The notes beneath the pieces are model-generated. The model saw only the letters and a program-made list of their open reading frames with translations, was not told the origin of the DNA and ran no database searches. Below, piece by piece: positions 17,578-25,972 of a stretch of DNA of 64,000 nucleotides. The stretch comes from Woeseiaceae bacterium (GTDB taxonomy: Bacteria; Pseudomonadota; Gammaproteobacteria; Steroidobacterales; Woeseiaceae), in contig JAJFKS010000033.1 in NCBI GenBank assembly GCA_021773115.1, positions 1-64,000 of the forward strand. The letters are read 5' to 3'. The translations under genes were made by a program, and so were the position numbers. Position 1 is the stretch's first letter. Each line of letters begins with the position of its first letter.

Positions 17578-20500
17578 ATGACGAAACGAGAAAAAGTCGC
17601 TTTGCTGTCCTTGCTACTTCCGTCGCTACTGGTCGCTGCAGAGGGAGAGAAGCCGCGCGACATCGACTACCCGGTGTATCCGGCAGCCCCGGCGATGCAG
17701 ACGGCACAAACCGCCGAACTGAAAAGTTTTGGCTGCGTGACTTGCCACAGTTCGAGCGACGCGAGCAGCATGCATAACAGCCCGTCTGTCGTGCTGGGTT
17801 GTACGGACTGTCACGGCGGCAATTCGATGATCGGGAAGAACGATGAAAATGCTCGCGATCGAGCGCATGTCGCACCCCGCTATCCGGACAGCTGGCACTA
17901 TCCGTCGAGCGCCAATCCGGAACGCAGTTACGCCTTGCTGAATCACGAGAGTTCCGAGTTCATTCGTTTCGTGAATCCGTCGGACTATCGCGTCGCCGAG
18001 CAAAGTTGCGGTGCCTGTCACCAGAAAATCATTGATGCCAATATTCGCAGCATGATGGCGACTGGCGTCATGTTATGGGGCGGTGCGTCCTATAACAACG
18101 GCATCCTGCCGTTCAAAAACTACATTCTCGGTGAGGGCTACACCGCCGATGGCGAGGCGGCAAAAGTTACCGGGCTCGAGATCGATCCGGCGCTCGCGAA
18201 GCAACACGGAATCATCCCGGAGCTGTATCCGCTGCCCAAGTGGGAAAGCGTCAAGCCGGCCGATGTGTTCCGTGTATTCGAAGATGGCGGTCGCAACCTG
18301 GGAAACCTGTTCCCGGAAACCGGGCTGCCGAATGCTTTGGGGCAAATCCAGCGCCTTGAAGAACCGGGCAAGCCCGACAATCGTCAATCCAATCGCGGTC
18401 CGGGAACGGGCGGGCGAATCGCTGTGCCGCTGATCAATATTCACAAGACCCGCCTTAACGACCCCTTCACCTGGTTCATGGGTACTAACGATCAGCCGGG
18501 TGACTACCGCTCCTCCGGCTGCGCGAGTTGCCATGTTGTTTATGCTAACGACCGCGATCCGCGACACTCGGCGGCGTACGCCTCTTTTGGACGCGATGGC
18601 GAGTCCGTATCGGTCGACCCGCAGATTCCGAAAAATGAACCGGGCCATCCGCTCAAGCACCAGTTCACCCGTGCGATTCCAACGTCGCAGTGCATGGTCT
18701 GTCACATGCACCAACCCAACATGTTCATGAACTCCTACCTTGGCTACACGATGTGGGACTATGAATCCGACGCGCCATACATGTGGCCCGAAGAACAGCA
18801 GGAATTAAGCATCGCCGAACAGCGTGAAGTTCTCGATCGCAATCCCGAAGGCGCTGTGGTTCGCGGCAAATGGGCGGACCTCGACTTTCTTCGCAACGTG
18901 ACGGACTTGAACCCGTCACTCAAAGACACCCAGTTCGCTGACTATCACGGCCACGGCTGGAATTTCCGCGCAGTGCAAAAGCGCGATCTGCGCGGCAACC
19001 TGCTCGATGCCGATGGTGAGATTGTGGCCAATGACGACCCCGACAAGTTTGACAAGGCTGTGCACCTGTCATCAATTCATGTCGACAAGGGCATGCATTG
19101 CGTCGACTGTCACTTCACCCAGGACAACCACGGTAACGGTCACATCTACGGCGAAGTTGCGAGTGCGATTGAAGTCGAGTGCAAGGATTGCCATGGCACG
19201 GCGCAAGCGTATCCGGATCTGCGCACATCGGGTCCTGCCGCACCGCCAGGCGGCACCGACATGCGCCTGTATCGAAATTCGGACGGACAACGCCGCTTCG
19301 AATGGCAAGGCAACCAACTAGTGCAGCGCTCTGTCCTCAATCCCGAGCTGGAATGGACGCTCAGCCTCGTCAAGGACAGCGTGAATCCTGAGCATGCCGA
19401 GTACAACGAAAAAGCGGCGCGCGCCAAGTTAATGAGTGACAACGTCCGTAAGCAGGACTGGGGTCTCGATGTCGCTGTTGAAAATCTCGCGCATCGAGAC
19501 GAAGAAATCGAATGCTACACCTGCCATACATCGTGGATGACGAGCTGCGCGGGTTGTCACTTACCCATCGAGGCCAACTGGAAGACCAAGCAAAACCACT
19601 ACGAGGGTGGCGAGACGCGCAACTACGCGACCTATAACCCACAGGTCGCTCGCGACCAGATGTTCATGCTCGGACGACGCGGGCCACTAAACGACAGCAA
19701 GATTGCACCGGTACGCTCATCGTCGGCGTTGGTCTTGTCATCAACCAATGCGAATCGAGAACGTATTTACGTGCAACAGGCCCCCGTGTCGGCCAGCGGC
19801 TTCAGTTCACAGGCAATGAATCCTCACTTTCCGCATACGACGCGCAAGACGGAAACGAAAACCTGCAGCAATTGCCACCTGAGTGCTGCCGGCGACAATA
19901 ATGCCTGGATGGCTCAGTTGCTTTTGTTCGGCACCAATTTCGTCAACTTTGTCGGCTTCAATGCCTGGGCAGGGCTCGAAGATGGCGTACTTGGTGCGCA
20001 GGTTACCGAATGGGATGAGCCGCAGGCTGTTGTCGGCAGTTACCTGCATCGTTATGCGTATCCCGATCGGTTTGATAAACATCTGGCAAACAACAAGCTG
20101 TTGCAGACCGCAGCGACACACATGGGCGGCGCGGCAAATTGCGTGCAGGTGCGCGGCGAGTATCTTTACGCCGCAGAAGGCAAGCACGGTCTGAAGGTTT
20201 ATGACATCGCGAACATTGCGAACAAAGGCTTTAGTCAACGCATCGTGGAGTTGCCGTTCAGTCGCCTCGGCCATGACTCTGACGTCGATTCCAGCGCGGC
20301 AAGCTGTGTCGCACTGCCGACGAATCAGCCAATACATCCGCCGCGAAACGAAGGCAATCTGATGCGCGTGGAGAATCAGGAACAGCCATTCCACCCGATG
20401 TATAACTATGCTTTCGTGACTGACGCAATCGAAGGCTTAATCGTTGTCGACGTGACCACCTTCTCCGATGGAGATGTCGGCAACAACTTTATCGAGCGTG

Positions 20501-21255
20501 CATTGACATGGAACCCGGACGGCGCTCTGACCGGTGCACGTCACCTAACGCTGGCCGGACATTTTGCCTATGTCATTGCGGACCAGGGCCTCGTAATTAT
20601 CGATATCGACAGGCCGCTCGCGCCAAGCATCGCGGCGCGCGTGCCGCTGGACGATGCTCGTGCATCGGCGTTGCAGTTTCGCTACCTGTTTGTCACGGAC
20701 CGCAGTGGGCTGCGTGTTATCGATGTAACCAAGCCTGGCGATCCGAAGATCGTCTCTGATGCGCATGTTTCAATTCGTAATGCCGAGCGTATCTACCTCG
20801 CACGCACCTACGCCTATGTCGCAGCTCGCAACGACGGACTCGCGATCATCGATATCTGGAATCCGAATCAACCCAGGTTGCAGCAATTCTTCAATGCCGG
20901 CGGACAGCTTCGCGACACGCGTGATGTCGTCATCGGATCCACCAATGCTTCACTGTTTGCCTACGTCGCGGACGGCGAGGCCGGGTTGAAAGTCTTGCAG
21001 CTGACGTCACCGGACTCACAGCCGAATTTCTACGGCTTCAGTCCGATGCCGGTGCCGGAATTGATCGCGAGCTACAGAACGAAGAGTCCTGTTCTGTCGC
21101 TGTCAAAAGGGCTGGACCGCGATCGCGGCGTCGACGAAACCGGCGGGCAGATTGCGGTGTTTGGCCGCAAGGGATCGCGCCCATTGAACTACGATGAGAT
21201 GCGTCGCATGTATCTCGATGCAGAAGGGAACCCGTGGTATGTCGAAGATGAATAG
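17578..21255 (+). CDS. Large decaheme cytochrome c with C-terminal LVIVD repeat propeller
   Basis: 1225 residues. A signal peptide ends near Val-Ala-Ala-Glu. The first 770 or so residues hold ten CxxCH motifs (CVTCH, CTDCH, CGACH, CASCH, CMVCH, CVDCH, CKDCH, CYTCH, CAGCH, CSNCH), plus scattered His that could be distal ligands. The last 370 or so residues form LVIVD-type repeats (AYVIADQGLVIIDIDRP, YLFVTDRSGLRVIDVTKP, AYVAARNDGLAIIDIWNP, AYVADGEAGLKVLQL), which fold as a surface beta-propeller. Such fusions are exported and found with multiheme respiratory systems. The protein is a good candidate for the terminal, outward-facing element of this conduit. It starts 6 bp after the barrel gene. 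Direction of electron flow and partner are unknown. Confidence 0.88.
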   Translation: MTKREKVALLSLLLPSLLVAAEGEKPRDIDYPVYPAAPAMQTAQTAELKSFGCVTCHSSSDASSMHNSPSVVLGCTDCHGGNSMIGKNDENARDRAHVAPRYPDSWHYPSSANPERSYALLNHESSEFIRFVNPSDYRVAEQSCGACHQKIIDANIRSMMATGVMLWGGASYNNGILPFKNYILGEGYTADGEAAKVTGLEIDPALAKQHGIIPELYPLPKWESVKPADVFRVFEDGGRNLGNLFPETGLPNALGQIQRLEEPGKPDNRQSNRGPGTGGRIAVPLINIHKTRLNDPFTWFMGTNDQPGDYRSSGCASCHVVYANDRDPRHSAAYASFGRDGESVSVDPQIPKNEPGHPLKHQFTRAIPTSQCMVCHMHQPNMFMNSYLGYTMWDYESDAPYMWPEEQQELSIAEQREVLDRNPEGAVVRGKWADLDFLRNVTDLNPSLKDTQFADYHGHGWNFRAVQKRDLRGNLLDADGEIVANDDPDKFDKAVHLSSIHVDKGMHCVDCHFTQDNHGNGHIYGEVASAIEVECKDCHGTAQAYPDLRTSGPAAPPGGTDMRLYRNSDGQRRFEWQGNQLVQRSVLNPELEWTLSLVKDSVNPEHAEYNEKAARAKLMSDNVRKQDWGLDVAVENLAHRDEEIECYTCHTSWMTSCAGCHLPIEANWKTKQNHYEGGETRNYATYNPQVARDQMFMLGRRGPLNDSKIAPVRSSSALVLSSTNANRERIYVQQAPVSASGFSSQAMNPHFPHTTRKTETKTCSNCHLSAAGDNNAWMAQLLLFGTNFVNFVGFNAWAGLEDGVLGAQVTEWDEPQAVVGSYLHRYAYPDRFDKHLANNKLLQTAATHMGGAANCVQVRGEYLYAAEGKHGLKVYDIANIANKGFSQRIVELPFSRLGHDSDVDSSAASCVALPTNQPIHPPRNEGNLMRVENQEQPFHPMYNYAFVTDAIEGLIVVDVTTFSDGDVGNNFIERALTWNPDGALTGARHLTLAGHFAYVIADQGLVIIDIDRPLAPSIAARVPLDDARASALQFRYLFVTDRSGLRVIDVTKPGDPKIVSDAHVSIRNAERIYLARTYAYVAARNDGLAIIDIWNPNQPRLQQFFNAGGQLRDTRDVVIGSTNASLFAYVADGEAGLKVLQLTSPDSQPNFYGFSPMPVPELIASYRTKSPVLSLSKGLDRDRGVDETGGQIAVFGRKGSRPLNYDEMRRMYLDAEGNPWYVEDE

Positions 21256-22567
21256 AACCTCGCTTGCGGTGCTTGCATTGCTCATTGGCGCAGGGGCACG
21301 GGCAGAACTGCCGGACCGCGATGGTAACGTGCACATGGGAGTCGCAAGCTGCGCAACCTCGCAGTGCCACGGTTCCGCGATACCGCGTGACGGATCGAAT
21401 GTTTTGCAAAACGAATACATTACCTGGACACAGGACGACCCGCACTCGCGTGCCTACGAAGTGCTGAACAACGAACAATCCAGAGCGATGGCGGCTCGGC
21501 TCGGTATCGGAGCCGCGACCAAAGCTCGCATCTGCCTGGATTGCCATGCAGACAATGTGCCGGCGTCACAACGCGGTGAGCGTTTTCATTTGTCGGACGG
21601 CGTGGGCTGTGAGTCCTGCCATGGCGGCGCTGAAAAATGGCTTGCGAGTCACTACAACGTGTTGTCGACCTCGGACGAGGCCAAGCGTGCCGCTGGCTTG
21701 TATCCGACACATCAGGTTGCGGCGCGCGGCGAGCTTTGCCTGTCCTGTCACCTGGGTACGCGCGACAAGTTTGCGACTCATGAAATCATGGCTGCCGGTC
21801 ATCCTCGGCTCGCCTTTGAACTCGACACTTTTTCCGAACTCTGGCGAACAGCTGGCCGCCAGCCGCATTACAAAGTCGATGCGGACTATCGTGACCGCAA
21901 AGGCGACGTCAGCCATATCTTCACATGGGCCAGTGGCATCGTGGCCGAAAGCCGGCAACGACTGAAACTTGTCGCGTCCAGTCGCTTTAGCAACGACAGC
22001 CTGTTTCCAGAACTGGGCCTTTACGATTGTCATGCCTGTCATCGATCGATGAAGAGCGTGCAATGGCGCGCACTGCCACGCCACGGGGGCGTCGGTCCCG
22101 GCCAGCCATTCCTGCACGACGGTACGCTGGTCATGTCGATGGCCCTGGCGCGTGTAATATCACCGGCCGACGCCGAGGCGATTGAAACTGGCCTCATCGA
22201 ATTACATCGCTCGGGTAGCAAAAGTGTTAGCGCAATTCAGGAAACGGCAAGGCTGCTCGATACAACATTGGCTCGCTTGCAGCGCGCACTGACTTCCGCG
22301 GGTTTGGAGAATCGTGAAATGGCCCTGTTGCGCGAGCTACTGGCAACCGGCGCACAAGGCAACTACCTGGATTACATCAGTGCGGAACAGGCCTTTATGG
22401 CCGTGCAGATGCTGGTGATTACGATCGGTGATCCCGTGCTGGAGGGCAAACTCGACCGCATCGCCGATACGCTGAACAACGACGAGCGCTACCGCCCTGC
22501 TCAGTTTGAGGCTATGCTCGCCTCCCTTGCAGAACCGGAATCCGAGCCAGAACAAGCCGATGACTAA
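21239..22567 (+). CDS. Pentaheme cytochrome c, c554-like
   Basis: 442 residues from ATG 21239, preceded by AGAAGGGA at a good distance and overlapping the previous gene by 17 bp; ATG 21248 is also possible. A signal peptide ends at Ala-Arg-Ala-Glu. The first heme motif is CATSQCH, a C-x4-CH variant, followed by CLDCH, CESCH, CLSCH and CHACH. The N-terminal two thirds resemble cytochrome c554-type folds; the helical C-terminal part has no Cys-His motif. Periplasmic or exported electron carrier, probable partner of the decaheme/LVIVD protein. The next gene overlaps by 8 bp. Confidence 0.85.
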   Translation: MSKMNRTSLAVLALLIGAGARAELPDRDGNVHMGVASCATSQCHGSAIPRDGSNVLQNEYITWTQDDPHSRAYEVLNNEQSRAMAARLGIGAATKARICLDCHADNVPASQRGERFHLSDGVGCESCHGGAEKWLASHYNVLSTSDEAKRAAGLYPTHQVAARGELCLSCHLGTRDKFATHEIMAAGHPRLAFELDTFSELWRTAGRQPHYKVDADYRDRKGDVSHIFTWASGIVAESRQRLKLVASSRFSNDSLFPELGLYDCHACHRSMKSVQWRALPRHGGVGPGQPFLHDGTLVMSMALARVISPADAEAIETGLIELHRSGSKSVSAIQETARLLDTTLARLQRALTSAGLENREMALLRELLATGAQGNYLDYISAEQAFMAVQMLVITIGDPVLEGKLDRIADTLNNDERYRPAQFEAMLASLAEPESEPEQADD

Positions 22568-23444
22568 TACCAGGAAACGCTACGCACTGGCGCTGCATGG
22601 CGGCGCTGGACCGGTCGCCGGTCGCAATTACGATTCGGTCGAAGCGCATTTAAAGACGCTTGCGCTCGAATGTGAAGTTTTGCTTGCTGACGGCCGCAGT
22701 GCGCTCGACGTCGTCGAAATTGCCGTCGCGGAACTTGAAGCATCAGGGCTTTATGTCGCCGGACGCGGCTCCGCTCGGAATACCGCAGGCTATGTCGAAC
22801 TCGACGCGTCGATCATGGACGGCCCAACACGCAAGGCGGGCGGAGTCGCCGTTATCAAGGGTTTTGTCAGCCCGATTCGCATCGCGCGCGGCGTCATGGA
22901 AAAGACACCGCACGTTTTGCTCGCGGGCGCCGGAGCGGCTGAATTCGCTCGCGGGCACGGATACGAAGAAGTGTCCGATCCCAACAACTATTACGTCGTG
23001 CCCGTCGGCGTGACCGCGAACGAAATGCGGGACAGCCACACACACGGCACCGTCGGCGCTGTTGCCCTGGATCAGTCTGGAGCCCTCGCAGCAGGCACTT
23101 CGACCGGCGGTACTTTTGGCAAACTGGAAGGTCGTGTCGGCGACACGCCGTTGATCGGAGCCGGTACCTGGGCCGATGATGACGTTGCGATTTCCTGTAC
23201 CGGAACCGGCGAACACATTATTCGTGCAGGTGGTGCCCTATCGATCGCCTGCGCCTTCAAAAATGGCGTACCACTTGCGAAAGCAATGCAGAGCATGTTG
23301 GACGAAGTCAAGCGCCTGGGGGGCGACGCGGGCGCCATCGCAATCAGCCGAAACGCTGGTATCACAATGCTATACAACTCGGACGGCATGAAGCGGGCAA
23401 GCGTCTCAATGGATCAGCCACTCCACGTCACAACCTTCGACTAA
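22560..23444 (+). CDS. Isoaspartyl peptidase / L-asparaginase (Ntn hydrolase, plant type)
   Basis: 294 residues. ATG 22560 overlaps the preceding stop region. The N-terminus ALALHGGAGP and the central HTHGTVGAVALD are family hallmarks. The Thr of HGTVGAV would become the N-terminal nucleophile after autocleavage. GGTFGKLEGRVGDTPLIGAGTWAD completes the substrate pocket. These enzymes remove beta-aspartyl linkages from damaged peptides or hydrolyse asparagine in the cytoplasm. No signal peptide. It is the last gene of the cytochrome operon by spacing (8 bp overlap), though no redox role is obvious. REP-like sequence follows directly, which may end the transcript. Confidence 0.9.
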   Translation: MTNTRKRYALALHGGAGPVAGRNYDSVEAHLKTLALECEVLLADGRSALDVVEIAVAELEASGLYVAGRGSARNTAGYVELDASIMDGPTRKAGGVAVIKGFVSPIRIARGVMEKTPHVLLAGAGAAEFARGHGYEEVSDPNNYYVVPVGVTANEMRDSHTHGTVGAVALDQSGALAAGTSTGGTFGKLEGRVGDTPLIGAGTWADDDVAISCTGTGEHIIRAGGALSIACAFKNGVPLAKAMQSMLDEVKRLGGDAGAIAISRNAGITMLYNSDGMKRASVSMDQPLHVTTFD

Positions 23445-23452
23445 AATACGTC

Positions 23453-23476
23453 AAGATACGGTGGCAGTCACCGTAA
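23453..23476 (-). repeat. REP-like palindromic element, left copy
   Basis: A 24-nt element read on the minus strand with core GGTGACTGCCACC (GGTG and CACC can pair around a 5-nt loop) followed by GTATCTT. It lies just after the cytochrome operon and 7 bp outside the RAYT gene, inverted relative to the two copies at 24235-24284. Such elements are the usual substrates of RAYT proteins. Confidence 0.8.
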
Positions 23477-23483
23477 CCCAAGT

Positions 23484-24143
23484 CTAGCTGCTGCGCTCGG
23501 GTCCGGGCTTGCGACGACGAATATGCCGACCTGATATTGATTCCAACTGATCAATGAACCTGGCGTCGCCTGCAGGCCGGCCGTTTCTTGTACTGGTACG
23601 CAGGGATCGAATCAAGTTCCGATCGGTGTTTCCGCCTAGAAATCGCGCCCAGTTATCAGCACCATTTATCAGGTGACAATCGTCAACAAGACTGTCCGCC
23701 TTCTTTTCCAGATGGGCGTGAACACTCGACCACGGCCACAATTCCACCTCGTCACAGAGTCCCGCCCGGACCGGATTGAGCTCGACATACCTCATCGCAG
23801 CCAATGTGTGAGGCTCATCCATGGCAACCGAGAAAAATCGTGCTTGCCACAGGTGCCCTTGCCAATCATGAATTGCGTTGATGCGCTTCGCGTAACGTTG
23901 GTGTGCGACGCCGAAAAGTTTAGCCAACCCCTGACTATCAGACGGTACCGCAATGACATGCACATGATTTGGCATGAGGCAATATGACCAGATTCTGACG
24001 CCAGCGTCCGCCTTGAGACTTTCAACAAGGTTTATGTACGCCCAACAGTCCGAATCGTCAAAAAACGTTCGCTGTTTTCGAATTCCACGCTGAGTAACAT
24101 GATGCGGATATCCGGGAACGACGAGTCGGGCGAATTTCGGCAC
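23484..24143 (-). CDS. REP-associated tyrosine transposase (RAYT, Y1 HUH family)
   Basis: 219 residues. The start is PKFARLVVPGYPHHVTQRG, a signature of RAYTs. The HUH metal motif is MPNHVHVIAVP, with two His around a hydrophobic residue, and the WQARFFS and MRYVELNPVRAGL blocks follow in order. These single-domain nucleases cleave and mobilise short REP palindromes; they are normally single copy and vertically inherited. The ends lie close to inverted REP-like copies, so gene and repeats form one unit. The C-terminal 50 residues are basic and less conserved. The gene appears intact. Confidence 0.92.
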   Translation of the reverse strand: MPKFARLVVPGYPHHVTQRGIRKQRTFFDDSDCWAYINLVESLKADAGVRIWSYCLMPNHVHVIAVPSDSQGLAKLFGVAHQRYAKRINAIHDWQGHLWQARFFSVAMDEPHTLAAMRYVELNPVRAGLCDEVELWPWSSVHAHLEKKADSLVDDCHLINGADNWARFLGGNTDRNLIRSLRTSTRNGRPAGDARFIDQLESISGRHIRRRKPGPERSS

Positions 24144-24234
24144 TGGCAGCTCTATATTGTCTCAACACAATGAATGCCCACAGTGCCATGCCCGCGTATT
24201 GGATACCGCGAACTTAAATAGGGATTGGGTGCAG

Positions 24235-24284
24235 TTATGGTGACTGCCACCTTATCTTGGTTGCGGTGACTGCCACCGTATCTT
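24235..24284 (+). repeat. Two direct REP-like elements on the right of the RAYT
   Basis: Two copies of the 24-nt element at 24235-24258 and 24261-24284, both with core GGTGACTGCCACC then a TATCTT tail and separated by 2 bp. Variants are TTAT...CTTATCTT and TTGC...CGTATCTT. They are inverted relative to the left copy. Confidence 0.8.
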
Positions 24285-24297
24285 TCACCGTATCTTT
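24274..24297 (+). repeat. Perfect 12-bp tandem duplication
   Basis: CACCGTATCTTT occurs twice back to back (24274-24285, 24286-24297). The first copy is the end of the right-most REP-like element, so this looks like a partial duplication of that end, just downstream of the Lrp gene stop. Confidence 0.75.
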
Positions 24298-24306
24298 GAT
24301 TTTTTG

Positions 24307-24774
24307 TTAGATCGGGAGGGCGGTTGTATGTTTGATATCGGACAGCACTATGCTCGAGGTCACTTCCTGGATTCCGGGAAGCTGCGACAACTTTTCGAAA
24401 AAAAATTGCTCGTAAGCCTTGATATCCTTGGCGACAATGCGCAATAAAAAATCCACGTTACCAAGCACAACATAGCAATCCATCACTTCCGGATACTCTT
24501 TCACCGCGTCGGCAAAATCTGAGAGATTACTGCGCCCGTGCGAGGTTAGTTTTACATGTGCGAACACCATCGTCGTCAGTCCGACCTTCTCCCGATCCAG
24601 AATGACCGGGTGCTCACGCATGACGCCCTCCTCGCGCAGTCGTTGCATTCGTCGCCAGCAGGCGGACTGAGAAAGCCCGATGCGTTCGCCGATTGCCGAG
24701 GCGTTAATGCCGGGGTGGCTTTGTAGTAAATTAAGGATTTTACGATCGGTCGGATCGAGGGAAAGGCTTTGCAT
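24307..24774 (-). CDS. Lrp/AsnC-family transcriptional regulator (probable bkd/ldh regulator)
   Basis: 155 residues: an N-terminal helix-turn-helix (about 5-60; NASAIGERIGLSQSACWRRMQRLREEGV) and a C-terminal RAM ligand-binding domain (about 68-150; DCYVVLGNVDFLLRIVAKDIKAYEQF). Lrp-type proteins form dimers to octamers and respond to amino acids. The gene is divergent from leucine dehydrogenase and the branched-chain keto acid dehydrogenase genes across a 133-bp AT-rich spacer, the same arrangement as BkdR in pseudomonads, so a branched-chain amino acid effector is likely. A short inverted repeat (TTTCGC-N6-GCGAAA, 24819-24836) in the spacer could be part of its operator. Confidence 0.9.
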   Translation of the reverse strand: MQSLSLDPTDRKILNLLQSHPGINASAIGERIGLSQSACWRRMQRLREEGVMREHPVILDREKVGLTTMVFAHVKLTSHGRSNLSDFADAVKEYPEVMDCYVVLGNVDFLLRIVAKDIKAYEQFFFEKLSQLPGIQEVTSSIVLSDIKHTTALPI

Positions 24775-24907
24775 GATTTAGTTGTTGGATTTTAATAAAT
24801 TGCATTGATTATGCGCGTTTTCGCAGTGCGGCGAAAGGATTTGCATGCTTTTTGCGGTAATTCCGCGATATATTAGTTCAGCTTTGCACAGCTCACAGGG
24901 AATCAGC

Positions 24908-25960
24908 ATGGGCGTTTTTGAGCATCACGAATTCGACGATCATGAGTCACTGCACTTCTTCAGTGACAAGGCCTCCGGGCTGCAGGCGATTATCGCAATT
25001 CATTCCACAGCCCTGGGTCCCGCCGCAGGCGGCTGTCGCCGCTGGATGTACACCAGCAATTCTGACGCTTTAACCGATGCGCTGCGGCTGTCTCGTGGCA
25101 TGACTTACAAGAACGCCGTGGCGGAATTGCCTTTTGGTGGCGGCAAGGCCGTCATCCTCGCAAACAGCGGCGCACCAAGGTCGCCGGCCCTGTTCGCTGC
25201 TTTGGGCCGCGCTGTCGCATCACTCGGTGGCCGATACATCACAGCCGAAGACGTTGGCGTGTCCGTTGAGGATATGCGCCACGTGCAACATCAAACCGAA
25301 TTCGTCTCCGGCCTTCCGCAGAGCGGCGACAACGCCGGCGGTGATCCGTCACCATGGACCGCGGTGGGTGTTTTTCTTGGCATCCAGGCGGCGGTAAAGT
25401 CCCGACTCGGCCACGATTCCGTGGAAGGACTCACTGTTGCCGTACAGGGCGTTGGTCATGTGGGTGGCCACCTTTGCCGCTTGTTGCATGACGCAGGCGC
25501 GAAATTGATGGTCGCGGATGTCAATCGCGACAACCTGAAACTCGTCAACGATGCCGTTCCCGTCAATGTGATTGCGCCTGGCGAAATTCTTTACGCCGAC
25601 GCAGACGTCATCGCCCCTTGCGCCCTTGGCAACGTGCTATCGTCTGCCACAATTCCAAGAATCAACGCAAAAGTCATCGCGGGCGCTGCCAACAACCAGC
25701 TATCCACCGAGGCCGACGGCGCGCGATTGACTGAGCGTGAAATTCTCTACGCGCCCGACTATGTCATTAATGCCGGCGGTATCATCAGTGTTTCGCATGA
25801 GTACCTTGGCAACAGTTCGGAAGACCAGGTGCGAAATGATGTCGCGAAGATACCGAAGCGGCTTGAATTGCTATTTGCCGAAAGCCGCAAGACCGGTCGT
25901 CCGACCAATGAGCTCGCCGACGCACTGGCACGTCGCCTGATCGCCGCTGGCAAAAGCTAG
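24908..25960 (+). CDS. ldh: Leucine dehydrogenase (Glu/Leu/Phe/Val dehydrogenase family)
   Basis: 350 residues from ATG 24908, which has AGGGA upstream; an in-frame extension to 24845 lacks a ribosome-binding site. The catalytic lysines K68 (MTYKN) and K80 (GGGKA) sit at exactly the positions known for leucine dehydrogenase. The NAD site VAVQGVGHVGGHL follows near 180-192. The enzyme deaminates leucine, valine and isoleucine to branched-chain 2-oxo acids using NAD+ in the cytoplasm. It feeds the keto acid dehydrogenase genes directly downstream (12-bp gap), forming a catabolic operon. The length matches the family. Confidence 0.93.
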   Translation: MGVFEHHEFDDHESLHFFSDKASGLQAIIAIHSTALGPAAGGCRRWMYTSNSDALTDALRLSRGMTYKNAVAELPFGGGKAVILANSGAPRSPALFAALGRAVASLGGRYITAEDVGVSVEDMRHVQHQTEFVSGLPQSGDNAGGDPSPWTAVGVFLGIQAAVKSRLGHDSVEGLTVAVQGVGHVGGHLCRLLHDAGAKLMVADVNRDNLKLVNDAVPVNVIAPGEILYADADVIAPCALGNVLSSATIPRINAKVIAGAANNQLSTEADGARLTEREILYAPDYVINAGGIISVSHEYLGNSSEDQVRNDVAKIPKRLELLFAESRKTGRPTNELADALARRLIAAGKS

Positions 25961-25972
25961 AGGGAGTATCGT

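Noticed and set aside
18073..18714. A 213-codon minus-strand frame inside the decaheme/LVIVD cytochrome gene
   Set aside because: The plus strand carries CxxCH motifs throughout; the minus frame is its shadow.
21085..21112. SPVLSLSKG peptide near the end of the LVIVD cytochrome, like translated palindromic repeats of other bacteria
   Set aside because: The underlying DNA does not match the usual repeat sequence and has no inverted partner here; taken as coincidence.
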